Shown in pieces: positions 8,562-18,946 of a DNA stretch of 64,000 nt (the first letter of the stretch is position 1; each line of letters begins with the position of its first letter). A program made the translations under genes and the position numbers. The stretch spans positions 2,150,001 through 2,214,000 of the forward strand of contig NC_008148.1 of the NCBI RefSeq assembly GCF_000014185.1, read 5' to 3'. The stretch is from Rubrobacter xylanophilus DSM 9941. Its GTDB lineage: Bacteria > Actinomycetota > Rubrobacteria > Rubrobacterales > Rubrobacteraceae. The notes below the pieces were generated by a model that was not told the origin of the DNA, did not search any database, and worked only from the letters and a program-made list of their open reading frames with translations.

Positions 8562-9844
8562 CGGTACTGCCTTCTCAGGAAGCCCTCGTAGTTGCGCATC
8601 ATCAGCTGGCTCTCGAGCTGGCGCACCGTATCCAGCGAGACGCCAACCACGATCAGCATCGAGGTGCCGCCCAGGTAGATCGAGTTGGGCAGGTTCAGCG
8701 CCCCCGTGATCAGGTACGGCAGCACCGCGATGACCGCCAGAAAGACCGCGCCGAAGAGCGTGATCCTGGTGAGCACGCTGTTGAGGTAGAGCGCCGTGGG
8801 CTGCCCCGGACGGATCCCAGGGATGTACCCGCCGCTCTTCTTCAGGTTGTCGGCGTGCTCTATCGGGTTGAACTGCACCGCCGTGTAGAAGTAGGTGAAC
8901 ATGACTATCAGCAGGGCGTACAGGATGAGGTACGGGGCGCTCGGCGGCGCGAAGATCTGCGCCAGCCTGAACAGCCACGAGCTCTGGTCCCCTCCGGCGG
9001 CGAACTGGGTGATGACGACCGGGAAGATCAGGAGCGAGGAGGCGAAGATGATCGGGATGACCCCCGCCATGTTCACCTTCAGCGGCAGGTAGGTGGTCCC
9101 GCCCTGGCTCATCCGCCGGCCCACCTGCCGCTTGGCGTAGGTGATCGGGATCCGGCGCTGCCCCTCGTTCACGAACACGATGGCCGCGACGATCATCACC
9201 GCGATGATCCCCAGGATGACCATCGTGAGCACGCTGCCGTCCTCTATGAGGGTGCGCACCGCGTTCGGGGCCTGCGAGAGGATCGAGGCGGTGATGATCA
9301 GCGAGATGCCGTTCCCCAGCCCCCGCTGGGTGATCAGCTCGCCGAACCACATGGTGACCATCACGCCGGTGGTGAGGGTGACGACCACCAGAAACAGGTC
9401 CAGCGCCCCGGCCCCGGCGAGCACCGGCCCGAACTGCCCGGAGCGCAAGAACAGCACCATCGCCACCGACTGGATGAACGAGAGCGCCAGCGTGAAGACC
9501 CGGGTGTACTGCGTGATCTTCTGCTGCCCCACCTCGCCCTCGCGGGCCAGCTCCTGCAGCCTGGGGATGGCCACGGTCATCAGCTGCATCACGATCGCCG
9601 CCGTGATGTAGGGCATGATCCCCAGGGCGAAGACCGAGAGGTTGTTGAAAGCCCCCCCGGTGAACACCCCGAAGAGCCCCGTTATGGCGTTCTGGTCCAG
9701 CCCCCCGGCCGCCAGCACCTCCCGGTTTATCCCGGGCAGCGGCACGAAGGCGCCCGCCCGGTAGGCGGCGAGCATGGCCGCGGTGAAGAAGAGCTTCTGC
9801 CGAAGCTCCGGGATCTTCCAGGCGTTCGCAAGGGAGCCCAACAT
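8558..9844 (-). CDS. secY: Preprotein translocase subunit SecY
   Basis: 428 aa with about ten transmembrane helices. Forms the protein-conducting SecYEG channel; SecE is encoded at 33.7 kb. Hallmarks: the early periplasmic GAFVPLPGINRE, the cytoplasmic QRRIPITYAKRQVGRRMSQG loop that contacts ribosome and SecA, and GGYIPGIRPGQPTALYL near TM8. It is the last spc-cluster gene, after rplO. Confidence 0.98.
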   Translation of the reverse strand: MLGSLANAWKIPELRQKLFFTAAMLAAYRAGAFVPLPGINREVLAAGGLDQNAITGLFGVFTGGAFNNLSVFALGIMPYITAAIVMQLMTVAIPRLQELAREGEVGQQKITQYTRVFTLALSFIQSVAMVLFLRSGQFGPVLAGAGALDLFLVVVTLTTGVMVTMWFGELITQRGLGNGISLIITASILSQAPNAVRTLIEDGSVLTMVILGIIAVMIVAAIVFVNEGQRRIPITYAKRQVGRRMSQGGTTYLPLKVNMAGVIPIIFASSLLIFPVVITQFAAGGDQSSWLFRLAQIFAPPSAPYLILYALLIVMFTYFYTAVQFNPIEHADNLKKSGGYIPGIRPGQPTALYLNSVLTRITLFGAVFLAVIAVLPYLITGALNLPNSIYLGGTSMLIVVGVSLDTVRQLESQLMMRNYEGFLRRQYR

Positions 9845-9862
9845 CCTCTCGTCTACCTCTCT

Positions 9863-10321
9863 CTAGAGCACCTCGGCGCGGCCGCCCGCCGCCTCTATCT
9901 TCTCCCTGGCGGCCCGGGAGAAGGCGTGCGCCCTGACCGTCACGGGCCGGTCTATCTCCCCGTCGCCCAGTATCTTGACCAGGGTGTCCGCCTTCTTCCT
10001 GATGAGCCCGGCCGCCCGAAGCTCATCGAGGCCTATGGTATCACCTTCCACGGCGGCCAACTCCCCGACGTTCACCGGGTCGTACACCTTGGGGTGGGCC
10101 GGGGTGTGCCGGCCGCGCGCCTCGCCCTTGAGCCGGGGCAGCCGGCGCTGCAGCGGCATCTGGCCGCCCTCGTAGGTCGTGTAGGCCTTCGTCCCCGAGC
10201 GGGCCTTTGCCCCCTTCTGCCCCCGCCCGGAGGTCTTGCCGTAGCCCGACCCCTCGCCGCGGCCGACCCGCTTGCGGGCCCTCCGCGAGCCCGGGGGCGG
10301 GGAGAGCTCGTTGAGCCGCAT
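9863..10321 (-). CDS. rplO: 50S ribosomal protein L15
   Basis: 152 aa. Late-assembly large-subunit protein. Starts [20 protein letters not shown], with the Gly/Lys-rich GRGEGSGYGKTSGRGQKG segment typical of the rRNA-penetrating extension. The ATG overlaps the rpmD stop (ATGA). Confidence 0.98.
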   Translation of the reverse strand: MRLNELSPPPGSRRARKRVGRGEGSGYGKTSGRGQKGAKARSGTKAYTTYEGGQMPLQRRLPRLKGEARGRHTPAHPKVYDPVNVGELAAVEGDTIGLDELRAAGLIRKKADTLVKILGDGEIDRPVTVRAHAFSRAAREKIEAAGGRAEVL

Positions 10322-10506
10322 CAGTCCTCCACCTCCTCAACCCGGACCAGGTGCCTGACCTTGGCGATCATGCCCCGGATCTGGGGGGTGTCCCGGTGCA
10401 CCCGCGAGTCCCGGATCCGGCGCAGCCCCAGCGCCCGCACCGTCCGCTTGTGCTTCTCGATGGCCCCTATGGTGCTCCTGACCTGCGTCACCCTCAGCTG
10501 GCTCAT
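10321..10506 (-). CDS. rpmD: 50S ribosomal protein L30
   Basis: 61 aa, standard bacterial L30 length. Contains [20 protein letters not shown] and the [20 protein letters not shown] end. The start overlaps the rpsE stop by 4 bp and the stop overlaps the rplO start by 1 bp, so rpsE-rpmD-rplO is tightly coupled. Confidence 0.97.
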   Translation of the reverse strand: MSQLRVTQVRSTIGAIEKHKRTVRALGLRRIRDSRVHRDTPQIRGMIAKVRHLVRVEEVED

Positions 10507-11105
10507 AGCCGGACCTTCACCCCCCTGATCTGCTCGATCTGGGCCTTGGTGCGCAGCTGCCTGAGCCCGTCCTCGGTCGCCCGCACCAGGTTGACCGGCG
10601 TCGTCGAGCCGAGCGCCTTGGTCAGCACGTCCTTTATCCCGGCGAGCTCCAGCACCGCGCGCACCCCCCCGCCGGCGATCACGCCGGTACCCTCGGAGGC
10701 CGGCTTCAGCAGCACCCGCGAGCTCTCGTACTCCCCGACCACCTCGTGGGGGATCGTCGTGTTGCGCATCGGGACGTCGAACATCGCGTGCCGCGCCTTC
10801 TCCTGGCCCTTGGCGATCGCGGCGGGCACCGTGTTGGCCTTGCCGAGGCCCACCCCGACCCTGCCCTGGCCGTCGCCCACGACCACCAGCGCGCTGAAGT
10901 TCAGCCGCCGGCCGCCCTTCTTGACCTTGGCCACCCGCCGGATCTGGACGACCCGGTCCTGGATCTCGGAGCCGCCGTCGCGCTCGCCGGGCCGGGCCCC
11001 GCGGGCGTCGCGCTCGCGGGTGGTGCTCCCGCCGCCCCGGGGGTTGCCCCCGGTCGCCCCGGAGGGACCCTGCCCCCTGGTCTGGCTCGTTCTCGGTCGT
11101 CCCAA
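10503..11105 (-). CDS. rpsE: 30S ribosomal protein S5 with Gly/Arg-rich N-terminal extension
   Basis: 200 aa. Decoding-fidelity protein at the mRNA entry side. The core begins near residue 48 ([20 protein letters not shown]) with the double-stranded RNA-binding fold and [20 protein letters not shown] in the second half. The first ~45 residues are a low-complexity Gly/Arg/Thr/Ser tail absent from the E. coli protein, though actinobacterial S5 proteins are often extended. The 4-bp overlap with rpmD supports the end assignment. Confidence 0.96.
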   Translation of the reverse strand: MGRPRTSQTRGQGPSGATGGNPRGGGSTTRERDARGARPGERDGGSEIQDRVVQIRRVAKVKKGGRRLNFSALVVVGDGQGRVGVGLGKANTVPAAIAKGQEKARHAMFDVPMRNTTIPHEVVGEYESSRVLLKPASEGTGVIAGGGVRAVLELAGIKDVLTKALGSTTPVNLVRATEDGLRQLRTKAQIEQIRGVKVRL

Positions 11106-11127
11106 AAGACTTCCCTCCTGTCGCCTG

Positions 11128-11478
11128 TCAGAACTTCAGCCCGCCGGCCCGCGCGCCCTCGGCGAGCGCGGCGACCCGGCCGTGGTACTTGTAGCCGCCC
11201 CGGTCGAAGACGGCCCGCTCTATGCCGGCCTCCCGGGCCCGGGAGGCTATCAGCTCGCCCACCTTGCGCGCCGCCTCCACCCGGCTCTCGGCCTCCCCCA
11301 CCTCGCGGGAGTCCGCCGCGGCCAGGGTGTGGCCGGCTATGTCGTCTATCAGCTGGGCGTAGGTGTGCACGTTCGACCGGTACACCGACAGCCGCGGCCG
11401 CTCCGGCGTGCCGAAGATCTTCCGCCGCACCCGCCGGTGCCGCCTCTCCCTCTGAGCCCGCTTGCGTGTGACCTTCAT
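11128..11478 (-). CDS. rplR: 50S ribosomal protein L18
   Basis: 116 aa. Binds 5S rRNA in the central protuberance with L5. Motifs: [20 protein letters not shown], then [20 protein letters not shown] at the C-terminus. It lies between rplF and rpsE as usual. Confidence 0.97.
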
Positions 11479-11499
11479 CCTCTTCGCCTACCTCCTGCG

Positions 11500-12033
11500 C
11501 TAACCGGCCTTGCCGACCTTGCGCCGGACCTGCTCGCCCTCGTAGCGGATGCCCTTGCCCTTGTACGGCTCGGGCGGCCGCACCCGGCGGATCTCCGCCG
11601 CCATCTGGCCGACCTGCTGCTTGTCTATGCCGCGCACCACGATGGTGGTGGGGTTGGGGACCTCGAGCTGGATCCCCTCCCGCGGCTGGACGGTCACCGG
11701 GTGCGAGTAGCCCACCTGCAGCACCACGTTCTGCCCCTGCAGCTGGGCCCGGTAGCCGACGCCCGAGATCTGCAGCGTCTTCGCGAACCCGTCGGTCACC
11801 CCGACGACCGCGTTGTGCAGCAGGGAGCGGGTGAGGCCGTGCATAGCCCGGTGCTGGGGGGCGTCGGAGGACCGCTCCACCAGCAGCTTCCCGTCCTCCT
11901 CCCGCACGCTGACCCCCCGGCCCACCGGCACGGTCAGCTCCCCCTTCGGCCCCCGCACCTTCACGCTGCGGGCCGAGATCTCCACGCTCACCCCGCCCGG
12001 GACCTCGACCGGCGCCCTTCCGATACGCGACAT
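11500..12033 (-). CDS. rplF: 50S ribosomal protein L6
   Basis: 177 aa. Sits near the sarcin-ricin loop and GTPase centre. Starts MSRIGRAPVEVPGGVSVEIS; the C-terminal domain carries the family signature RRVRPPEPYKGKGIRYEGE. Normal position between rpsH and rplR. Confidence 0.98.
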   Translation of the reverse strand: MSRIGRAPVEVPGGVSVEISARSVKVRGPKGELTVPVGRGVSVREEDGKLLVERSSDAPQHRAMHGLTRSLLHNAVVGVTDGFAKTLQISGVGYRAQLQGQNVVLQVGYSHPVTVQPREGIQLEVPNPTTIVVRGIDKQQVGQMAAEIRRVRPPEPYKGKGIRYEGEQVRRKVGKAG

Positions 12034-12044
12034 ACCAAGCCCTC

Positions 12045-12443
12045 CTAGTAGACGAAGCAGAGGACCTCGCCGCCCACGCCCTTGCGCCGGGCCTCGTGGT
12101 CGGTGAGTATCCCCTGCGAGGTCGAGAGGATCGCGACCCCGAGCCCGTCGAGCACCCGCGGGATGTCCTTCTGCTTCCGGTACACCCGCCGGCCCGGGCG
12201 GCTCATCCTCCTGAGCCCGGTGATCGCCCTCTCGCCGTCGGGTCCGTACTTCAGCTCTATGACTATCCTCTGCTGCGGCCCGCTCCCGCGCACGGCGTAG
12301 TCCCTGACGTAGCCCTCCTCCTTGAGGATCCGGGCTATCTCCACCTTCATCTTGGAGTGCGGGATCTCCACCCGCTCGTGCTTGGCCATCACCGCGTTGC
12401 GGATGCGGGTCAGCATGTCCGCTATAGGATCGTTGACCGCCAT
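12045..12443 (-). CDS. rpsH: 30S ribosomal protein S8
   Basis: 132 aa. Binds the central domain of 16S rRNA; in E. coli it is also the spc-operon repressor. N-terminus [20 protein letters not shown] and C-terminal [20 protein letters not shown] are signature segments. Follows the zinc-type S14 gene. Confidence 0.98.
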   Translation of the reverse strand: MAVNDPIADMLTRIRNAVMAKHERVEIPHSKMKVEIARILKEEGYVRDYAVRGSGPQQRIVIELKYGPDGERAITGLRRMSRPGRRVYRKQKDIPRVLDGLGVAILSTSQGILTDHEARRKGVGGEVLCFVY

Positions 12444-12450
12444 GGTTCGC

Positions 12451-12636
12451 CTACCAACTCGCTTTCTTCACGCCAGGAATCTTCCCCTCGTGCGCCAGCT
12501 CGCGCAGGCAGATGCGGCACAGCCCGAACTTGCGGTAGTAGGCGCGCGCCCGCCCGCACCGCTGGCAGCGGTTGTACTCCCGCGTCCGGTACTTCTGCTT
12601 TCTCTGCTGCTTTGCGATGAGTGCTTTTCTCGGCAT
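12451..12636 (-). CDS. rpsZ: 30S ribosomal protein S14, zinc-binding type
   Basis: 61 aa, the short zinc form (rpsN type Z). Starts [20 protein letters not shown]; Cys24, Cys27, Cys40 and Cys43 form two CxxC knuckles (CQRC, CRIC). A longer in-frame upstream reading frame overlaps rplE and has no S14 similarity, so the ATG at 12636 is the start. Zinc-free S14 is often a zinc-starvation backup elsewhere in a genome; none is seen in this window. Confidence 0.97.
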   Translation of the reverse strand: MPRKALIAKQQRKQKYRTREYNRCQRCGRARAYYRKFGLCRICLRELAHEGKIPGVKKASW

Positions 12637-12650
12637 CTCTCCTATCCTCT

Positions 12651-13193
12651 TCAGTTGGGCCGGAAGGGCATCCCCAGGAGCCGCAGCAGCTCCCGGGCCT
12701 CCTCGTCGGTCTCCGCCGTGGTGACGATGGCTATGTCCAGCCCCCGCACGGAGTCCACCGCGTCGTAGGAGATCTCCGGGAAGATCAGCTGCTCCCTCAC
12801 CCCGAGCGCGTAGTTGCCGCGCCCGTCGAAGGAGTCGGGGCTCACCCCCCGGAAGTCCCTCACCCGCGGCAGGGCCACGGAGATGAGCCGGTCCAGAAAC
12901 TCCCACATCCTCTCGCCGCGCAGCGTAACGCGCGCCCCGACGGGCATGCCCTCCCGGATCTTGAACCCGGCGATGCTCTTGCGCGCCCGCCGCACCTGCG
13001 GCTTCTGGCCCGTGATGCGGGCCAGATCTTCCATCGCCCCGTCGAGCTTGCGGCTGTCCTGCGCCGCCTCGCCGACGCCCATGTTGACCACGATCTTCTC
13101 CAAGGTGGGGACGCGCATCGGGTTGTCTATCCCGAACCTCTCTTTGAGCGCCGGGGCGACCTCCTGCCTGTATCTGTCCTTCAACCTAGCCAT
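12651..13193 (-). CDS. rplE: 50S ribosomal protein L5
   Basis: 180 aa from the ATG at 13193. Central-protuberance protein that binds 5S rRNA and contacts P-site tRNA. Begins [20 protein letters not shown]; motifs include [16 protein letters not shown] and [20 protein letters not shown]. An in-frame 27-residue upstream extension overlaps rplX and is unlikely to be used. The start lies 2 bp after the rplX stop. Confidence 0.97.
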
Positions 13194-13503
13194 CGATGTC
13201 CTTCCCGGAACGCTTGGCGACCCGGACCTTCTGGCCCGACTCGGTGAACCTGTAGCCGACCCGGGTGGGCTCACCGGTGTTGGGATCCACCAGCATGACG
13301 TTGGAGATGTGTATGGGGGCGTCGAAGCGGTAGAGCCCGTCCGGGTTCTGCTGGCTGGGGCGGGCGTGGCGGGTGCGGGTGTTCACCCCCTTCACCACCA
13401 CCCGGTTCTCCCGGGGGAGCACCCGCTCGACCTCGCCCCGCTTGCCCTTCTCCCTGCCGGAGATCACCACGACCGTGTCACCGCGCTTGATCTTTGCCGC
13501 CAC
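13186..13503 (-). CDS. rplX: 50S ribosomal protein L24
   Basis: 105 aa from the GTG at 13503. Assembly initiator at the exit tunnel with an N-terminal KOW motif ([20 protein letters not shown]). The 25-residue upstream extension of the open frame overlaps rplN, so the GTG directly after the rplN stop was chosen. The gene overlaps the first bases of rplE. Confidence 0.95.
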
Positions 13504-13504
13504 G

Positions 13505-13873
13505 CTACAACACCTCCGGTGCAAGCGAGATGATCCTGGTGTACCCCTTCTCCCGGAGCTCGCGGGCGACCGGGCCAAAGATGCGGGTCCCGCGCGGGGA
13601 GCCGTCGCTGTTTATGAGCACCCCGGCGTTCTCCCCGAACCGGATGTAGGAGCCGTCCTCCCGGCGCGTCTCCTTCTTGGTCCGCACCACCACGGCCCGC
13701 ACCACGTCGCCCTTCTTGACCGCCCCCCCCGGCGTGGCCTCCTTGACCGAGGCCACGATGACATCCCCTATCCCGGCGCTGCGGCGCTTGCTGCCGCCGA
13801 GCACCCGGATGCACAGGAGGCTGCGGGCTCCGGAGTTGTCCGCGACCTTTAACCTCGTCTCCTGCTGGATCAT
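13505..13873 (-). CDS. rplN: 50S ribosomal protein L14
   Basis: 122 aa from the ATG at 13873 (a GTG one codon upstream is also possible). Interface protein forming bridges B5/B8. Motifs: [20 protein letters not shown] and GARxxxCIRVLGG-like start, then [20 protein letters not shown]. The ATG overlaps the rpsQ stop (ATGA). Confidence 0.97.
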   Translation of the reverse strand: MIQQETRLKVADNSGARSLLCIRVLGGSKRRSAGIGDVIVASVKEATPGGAVKKGDVVRAVVVRTKKETRREDGSYIRFGENAGVLINSDGSPRGTRIFGPVARELREKGYTRIISLAPEVL

Positions 13874-14289
13874 CACTCAGCCCTCGATATGATGCTCGCC
13901 AGCCGCCACCGCTTGCGCCTGGACAGCGGCCGGGTCTCTATGATCCTCACGGTGTCCCCGACGCGGGCCTCGTTGCGCTCGTCGTGCACCAGGAACTTCT
14001 TGGAGCGCCGGATGCGCTTTTTGTACATCGGGTGCTCCTTGAGCGTCTCCACCGAGACGGTGACGGTCTTGTCGGCGGCGTCGGAGACGACGAGCCCGAC
14101 GCGCTCCTTGCGCCTGCCCCTCCTGGTGTCCTTCTGGACCTTGCCGGCGTCGCGGTCGAAGGCCGGCCCCCGCTGGGCCGCCTCCCCGAGGTCGCCGGCG
14201 ACCTCGCTCTCCGGGAGATCCCCGGTGTCGGCGAGCGCCTCGGCCCGCTCCTCCGGCTCGGCGCCTCTGTTTCTCTCTTCCTCGCTCAC
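13873..14289 (-). CDS. rpsQ: 30S ribosomal protein S17 with acidic N-terminal extension
   Basis: 138 aa against about 85 in E. coli. The S17 core starts near residue 60 ([20 protein letters not shown]), followed by [19 protein letters not shown] and [20 protein letters not shown]. The first ~55 residues are rich in Glu/Asp/Ala and have no recognised domain. The stop overlaps the rplN start; the start is 3 bp after the rpmC stop. Confidence 0.96.
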   Translation of the reverse strand: MSEEERNRGAEPEERAEALADTGDLPESEVAGDLGEAAQRGPAFDRDAGKVQKDTRRGRRKERVGLVVSDAADKTVTVSVETLKEHPMYKKRIRRSKKFLVHDERNEARVGDTVRIIETRPLSRRKRWRLASIISRAE

Positions 14290-14292
14290 CTG

Positions 14293-14496
14293 CTACTTCT
14301 CCTGCCTCTTCTGGTTCAGAACCGTAAGGAGCCGCGCTATGTTCCTGCGCACCTCCCTGAGCTGTCCGGTGTTCTCGAGCTGCCCGGTGGCGTGCTGGAA
14401 GCGGAGGTTGAACAGCTCGCGCCGGGTCTCGGCGAGCCGCCGCTCGAGCTCCTCCACGTCCAGCTCGCGCAGCTCGGGGGCCTTGAGCCTGGCCAT
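14293..14496 (-). CDS. rpmC: 50S ribosomal protein L29
   Basis: 67 aa, two-helix protein at the exit tunnel near the trigger-factor site. Core [20 protein letters not shown] and [20 protein letters not shown] are canonical. The start overlaps the rplP stop by one base. Confidence 0.97.
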   Translation of the reverse strand: MARLKAPELRELDVEELERRLAETRRELFNLRFQHATGQLENTGQLREVRRNIARLLTVLNQKRQEK

Positions 14497-14912
14497 CAGC
14501 TACCACCTCCCCGCACCAGAAAGCGGGTCTTTATGGGCAGCTTCTGGGCGGCGAGCCGCATGGCCTCGCGGGCCAGCTCCTCGCCCACCCCGCTCATCTC
14601 GAACATGACCCGCCCGGGCTTTACCACCGCAACGTACTCCTCGGGGCTGCCCTTGCCGCTGCCCATGCGGGTCTCGGCGGGCTTCTTGGTCACCGGCTTG
14701 TGGGGGAAGATGTTGATCCAGACCTTCCCCCCGCGCCGGATCTTGCGGGTCATGGCGATACGGGCGGCCTCTATCTGGCGGTTGGTGATCCAGGCCGGCT
14801 CCAGAGCCTGCAGCCCGTACTCGCCGAACTGCACCTCCGTGCCGCCCTTGGCCCGCCCCTTCATCCGCCCCCGCTGGGGCTTGCGCCACTTGAGCTTTCT
14901 GGGTACCAGCAT
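14496..14912 (-). CDS. rplP: 50S ribosomal protein L16
   Basis: 138 aa. Contacts A-site tRNA near the peptidyl-transferase centre. Starts [19 protein letters not shown]; motifs [20 protein letters not shown] and [20 protein letters not shown]. Lies 3 bp after rpsC. Confidence 0.98.
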   Translation of the reverse strand: MLVPRKLKWRKPQRGRMKGRAKGGTEVQFGEYGLQALEPAWITNRQIEAARIAMTRKIRRGGKVWINIFPHKPVTKKPAETRMGSGKGSPEEYVAVVKPGRVMFEMSGVGEELAREAMRLAAQKLPIKTRFLVRGGGS

Positions 14913-14915
14913 CTC

Positions 14916-15572
14916 CTACCTCTCCTCGTCGGTGTGGATGCCGTGGTTGATCCAGACCTTCACCCCGATCTGCCCCATCTGGGTGTTGGCCTCCTTGAAC
15001 CCGTAATCTATGTCGGCATCGAGGGTGTGCAGCGGCACCTTGCCCTCGGAGACGGTCTCCGAACGGCTCATCTCGATCCCGCCGAGCCTGCCGGAACACT
15101 GGATCCTGGCCCCCACGGCCCCGCTGCGCATGGCGCTGGTGAGCGCGCGCTTCATCGTCCGCCGGAAGGCCGCCCGCCCCTCGAGCTGCTCGGCGATCGA
15201 CTCGGCGACCAGCTTGGCGTTGAGCTCGGGCCGCGAGACCTCCCGCACGTTGACCTGCACCTTCTTGCTGGTGAGCCGCTCCAGATCCCGCCGCAGAGCA
15301 TCCACCTCGCTGCCGCCCTTGCCGATGACGATGCCCGGGCGGGCGGTGTGGATGTCCACCACCACCTCGCCCTGCTCGGCGGCCTTCTTTATCTCGATCT
15401 CGGCTATCCCGGCCCGGGCGAGCTTCCTCTCGATGTGCTCCCGGATCTTGAGATCCTCGCCCAGAAGCTCGGCGAAGTCCCGATCCGAGTACCACTGGCT
15501 CTTGAAGTCTACCTTCTCGCCCTTGCGCCTGACGCCGAGCCTGAAGCCCTCCGGGTGTACCTTCTGGCCCAT
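14916..15572 (-). CDS. rpsC: 30S ribosomal protein S3
   Basis: 218 aa from the ATG at 15572. Forms the mRNA entry tunnel with S4 and S5. Starts [20 protein letters not shown], has a KH domain ([20 protein letters not shown], about residues 80-100) and the C-terminal [20 protein letters not shown] motif. A much longer open frame upstream overlaps rplV, rpsS and rplB and is not coding. Confidence 0.98.
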   Translation of the reverse strand: MGQKVHPEGFRLGVRRKGEKVDFKSQWYSDRDFAELLGEDLKIREHIERKLARAGIAEIEIKKAAEQGEVVVDIHTARPGIVIGKGGSEVDALRRDLERLTSKKVQVNVREVSRPELNAKLVAESIAEQLEGRAAFRRTMKRALTSAMRSGAVGARIQCSGRLGGIEMSRSETVSEGKVPLHTLDADIDYGFKEANTQMGQIGVKVWINHGIHTDEER

Positions 15573-15574
15573 GC

Positions 15575-15958
15575 TTACTCCTCTTCCTCCTCGTCTCCGG
15601 GCGTGTCCACAGCACCGCCGACGGGCACGCCCTCCGGCGCGCCGAGGCGCAGGGTGATGTGGCTGGTGCGCTTGCGGATCATCGTCGCCCGGCCCAGCGC
15701 CCGGGGGCGGTAACGCTTTATGGTCGGCCCCTCGTCCACCCGGACCTCCTCCACGAACAGCAGCTCCGGGTCGGCGTCGTGGTTGTTCTCCGCGTTGGCC
15801 GCCGCGCTCTTGAGCACGTCGCCGAGGATCCTGGCCGCCCGCTTGTTGGTGAACCGCAGGATGGAGGCGGCCTCCGGGTAGCTCTTGCCCCGGATCTGGT
15901 CGGCGACGAGCCGCGCCTTGCGCGGTGAGATCCTGACGTACTTCGCCACTGCCCTCAT
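15575..15958 (-). CDS. rplV: 50S ribosomal protein L22
   Basis: 127 aa. Its beta-hairpin reaches the exit-tunnel constriction where macrolides act. Core: [20 protein letters not shown], then [20 protein letters not shown] and RTSHITLRL. The C-terminus carries a ~20-residue acidic tail ending in a run of Glu, longer than in E. coli L22. Lies 2 bp before rpsC. Confidence 0.97.
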   Translation of the reverse strand: MRAVAKYVRISPRKARLVADQIRGKSYPEAASILRFTNKRAARILGDVLKSAAANAENNHDADPELLFVEEVRVDEGPTIKRYRPRALGRATMIRKRTSHITLRLGAPEGVPVGGAVDTPGDEEEEE

Positions 15959-15961
15959 CGC

Positions 15962-16243
15962 CTAACGCCTCCTCGCGGTGCGGTCGTCCTTTTTGTGCGA
16001 CCTGAAGGTGCGGGTCGGCGCGAACTCCCCGAGGCGGTGGCCCACCATGCTCTCGGTGATGTAGACCGGCACGTGCTTGCGCCCGTCGTGCACCGCGATG
16101 GTGTGGCCGACCATCTCGGGGTAGATCACGCTGGCCCGGCTCCAGGTCTTGATCATCCGCTTCTCGTTCTTCTCGTTCATCTCGAGGATGCGCCGCATGA
16201 GCTTCTCCTCGACGAACGGCTCCTTCTTCGAGGAACGCGTCAC
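15962..16243 (-). CDS. rpsS: 30S ribosomal protein S19
   Basis: 93 aa. Head protein in bridge B1 with S13. [20 protein letters not shown] start, [20 protein letters not shown] and [20 protein letters not shown] are family hallmarks. Immediately downstream of rplB. Confidence 0.98.
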   Translation of the reverse strand: MTRSSKKEPFVEEKLMRRILEMNEKNEKRMIKTWSRASVIYPEMVGHTIAVHDGRKHVPVYITESMVGHRLGEFAPTRTFRSHKKDDRTARRR

Positions 16244-17083
<840 letters not shown>

Positions 17084-17084
17084 A

Positions 17085-17372
17085 CTAGACCCCCTCGAAC
17101 AGCTCGATCCTGTCGCCCTCGGCGAGCTTCACCACGGCCTTCTTCCAGGTCGAGGTGCGGCCCCGGGTGAAGCCCTGCCGCTTGGGCTTGCTCTTCACGT
17201 TCACCGTGTTGACCTTCTTCACCTTCACGTCGAAGGCCTCCTCGACGGCCTTCTTGATCTGGTTCTTGTTCGCCCGCCGGTCGACCTCGAATGTGTACTG
17301 CCCCTCGTTCTCTATGAGGTTGTAGCTCTTCTCCGAGATGACCGGCCGGATTATGATCTGGTGCGGGTCCAC
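17085..17372 (-). CDS. rplW: 50S ribosomal protein L23
   Basis: 95 aa. Exit-tunnel protein that docks trigger factor and [23 protein letters not shown] and [20 protein letters not shown] are typical, followed by the [20 protein letters not shown]-terminus. Between rplD and rplB in the S10 cluster. Confidence 0.97.
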   Translation of the reverse strand: MDPHQIIIRPVISEKSYNLIENEGQYTFEVDRRANKNQIKKAVEEAFDVKVKKVNTVNVKSKPKRQGFTRGRTSTWKKAVVKLAEGDRIELFEGV

Positions 17373-17373
17373 C

Positions 17374-18009
17374 TCAACCCTCCTCCCGGCCAGCGGTGAG
17401 CCTGCCGTAGGCCGCGCGGGAGAAGACGACCTCCCGGGCCCGCAGCAGCTCGTAGACCCCGTAACCGCGCGGCCCGACGACGGTGACCTCGGGCAGGTTC
17501 CTGAACGAGAGCGCCGCCTCGCGCTCCTCGCCGTCGAGGACCAGGAGCACCGGCCCCTCGACCCCCATCTGCCCGAGCAGCTCCTTGGCCCGCTTGGTCG
17601 AGGGCCTCTCGAAGTCCAGCGCGTCGAGCACGTACAGCCGGCCCTCGGCCGCCTTGGCAGAGAGCGCCCCGTCGAAGGCCGCGCGCGCCTCCTTGCGGTT
17701 TATCTTCTTCCCGTAGCGCGGCCCCTTGGGCTTCGGACCGCCCCAGGTGCCGCCGCCGTGACGCAGCGGCGACTTTATGTCGCCCGCCCGGGCCCGGCCC
17801 GTCCCCTTCTGCCGGTAGAGCTTGGCCCCCGAGCCGGCCACCTCGCTGCGCTCCCGGGTGGAGGCGGTCCAGCGCCTGCGGGCCTCCAGCTCGGCGACCA
17901 CGGCCCGGTGTATGACGTGCTGCTTGGGCTCCGTCTCGAACCGGGGCCCCTTCAGCTCCATCTCGGACCTCCGGCCGGTGCGGGCGTCGAACACCTGCGC
18001 CTGAGCCAT
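17374..18009 (-). CDS. rplD: 50S ribosomal protein L4
   Basis: 211 aa from the ATG at 18009 (a GTG three codons upstream is possible). Reaches into the exit tunnel; in E. coli it represses the S10 operon. Tunnel loop: [20 protein letters not shown] followed by [20 protein letters not shown]. Ends at [20 protein letters not shown] with the usual C-terminal helix. Follows rplC closely. Confidence 0.97.
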   Translation of the reverse strand: MAQAQVFDARTGRRSEMELKGPRFETEPKQHVIHRAVVAELEARRRWTASTRERSEVAGSGAKLYRQKGTGRARAGDIKSPLRHGGGTWGGPKPKGPRYGKKINRKEARAAFDGALSAKAAEGRLYVLDALDFERPSTKRAKELLGQMGVEGPVLLVLDGEEREAALSFRNLPEVTVVGPRGYGVYELLRAREVVFSRAAYGRLTAGREEG

Positions 18010-18010
18010 C

Positions 18011-18628
18011 CTACTCACCCGCCTTCCGGACCTTCACGATGGCGTTCCTGCCGCCGGGCACGCCGCCGCGCACCCAGATCTCGTTCCTCTCCGCGTCCAC
18101 GCGCACGACCTCCAGGTTGCGCACGGTGACGGAGCGGTCGCCCATGTGCCCCGGCATCCGCTGCCCCTTGAAGATCCTCGACGGGTCCGCCGAGGCCCCC
18201 ACGGAGCCCGGCTGCCGGATGTTGTGCGAGCCGTGGGTGACCGGCCCCCGGCCGAAGCCGTGGCGCTTGACGGTGCCCTGGAACCCGCGGCCCTTGGACC
18301 GGGCGCTCACGTGCACCCGGTCGCCGGCCTCGAAGGCGTCGGCCCCGATGGTCTGCCCCACCTCGCCGCTCACCCCGCGCAGCTCCCGCAGGTAGCGGCG
18401 GGGCGGGATGTCCAGCTTGGCGAAGACGCCGGCGTGCGGGCGGTTCACCCGGCCGGACTTCACCGCGCCGAAGCCAACCTGCACTGCCTCGTAGCCGTCC
18501 TTCTCGGCCGTCTTGACCGCGGTGACGACGTTCGGCTCCACCTCGAGCACCGTGACGCCGACCGCCGTCCCGTCGTCCTGGAAGGCCTGCGTCATGTACT
18601 TTTTGCGCGCGAATACTGCCGTTGCCAT
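18011..18628 (-). CDS. rplC: 50S ribosomal protein L3
   Basis: 205 aa. Nucleates large-subunit assembly and approaches the peptidyl-transferase centre. [20 protein letters not shown] at the N-terminus and [20 protein letters not shown] with [14 protein letters not shown] in the middle are characteristic; the last contains the Gln that PrmB methylates in proteobacteria. Follows rpsJ by 4 bp. Confidence 0.97.
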
Positions 18629-18632
18629 AGTC

Positions 18633-18944
18633 CTACGTAGCCTTTATCTCTATGTTCACCCCCGCCGGCAGGTCGAGCCTCTGCAGCGAGTCGACCGTGC
18701 GCGGCGTGGGCTGCTGGATGTCTATCAGCCGCTTGTGCGTGTTGAGCTGGAAGTGCTCCCGGGAGTCCTTGTCCTTGAAGGGCCCCCGGATCACCGTGTA
18801 GCGGCTCCGCTTGGTCGGGAGCGGAACGGGGCCGAAGACGAAGGCCCCGGTCCGCTCGGCCGTCTCCACGATGGAGCGCGCGGTCTTGTCTATGACCTCG
18901 TGGTCGTAGGCCTTGAGCTTGATCCTTATCTTCGATACGGCCAT
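18633..18944 (-). CDS. rpsJ: 30S ribosomal protein S10 (NusE)
   Basis: 103 aa. Small-subunit head protein and, as NusE, a partner of NusB and NusG in antitermination. [20 protein letters not shown] and [20 protein letters not shown] are canonical. It opens the S10 cluster 8 bp after tufA with no visible promoter or S10-type leader between them. Confidence 0.98.
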
Positions 18945-18946
18945 GA

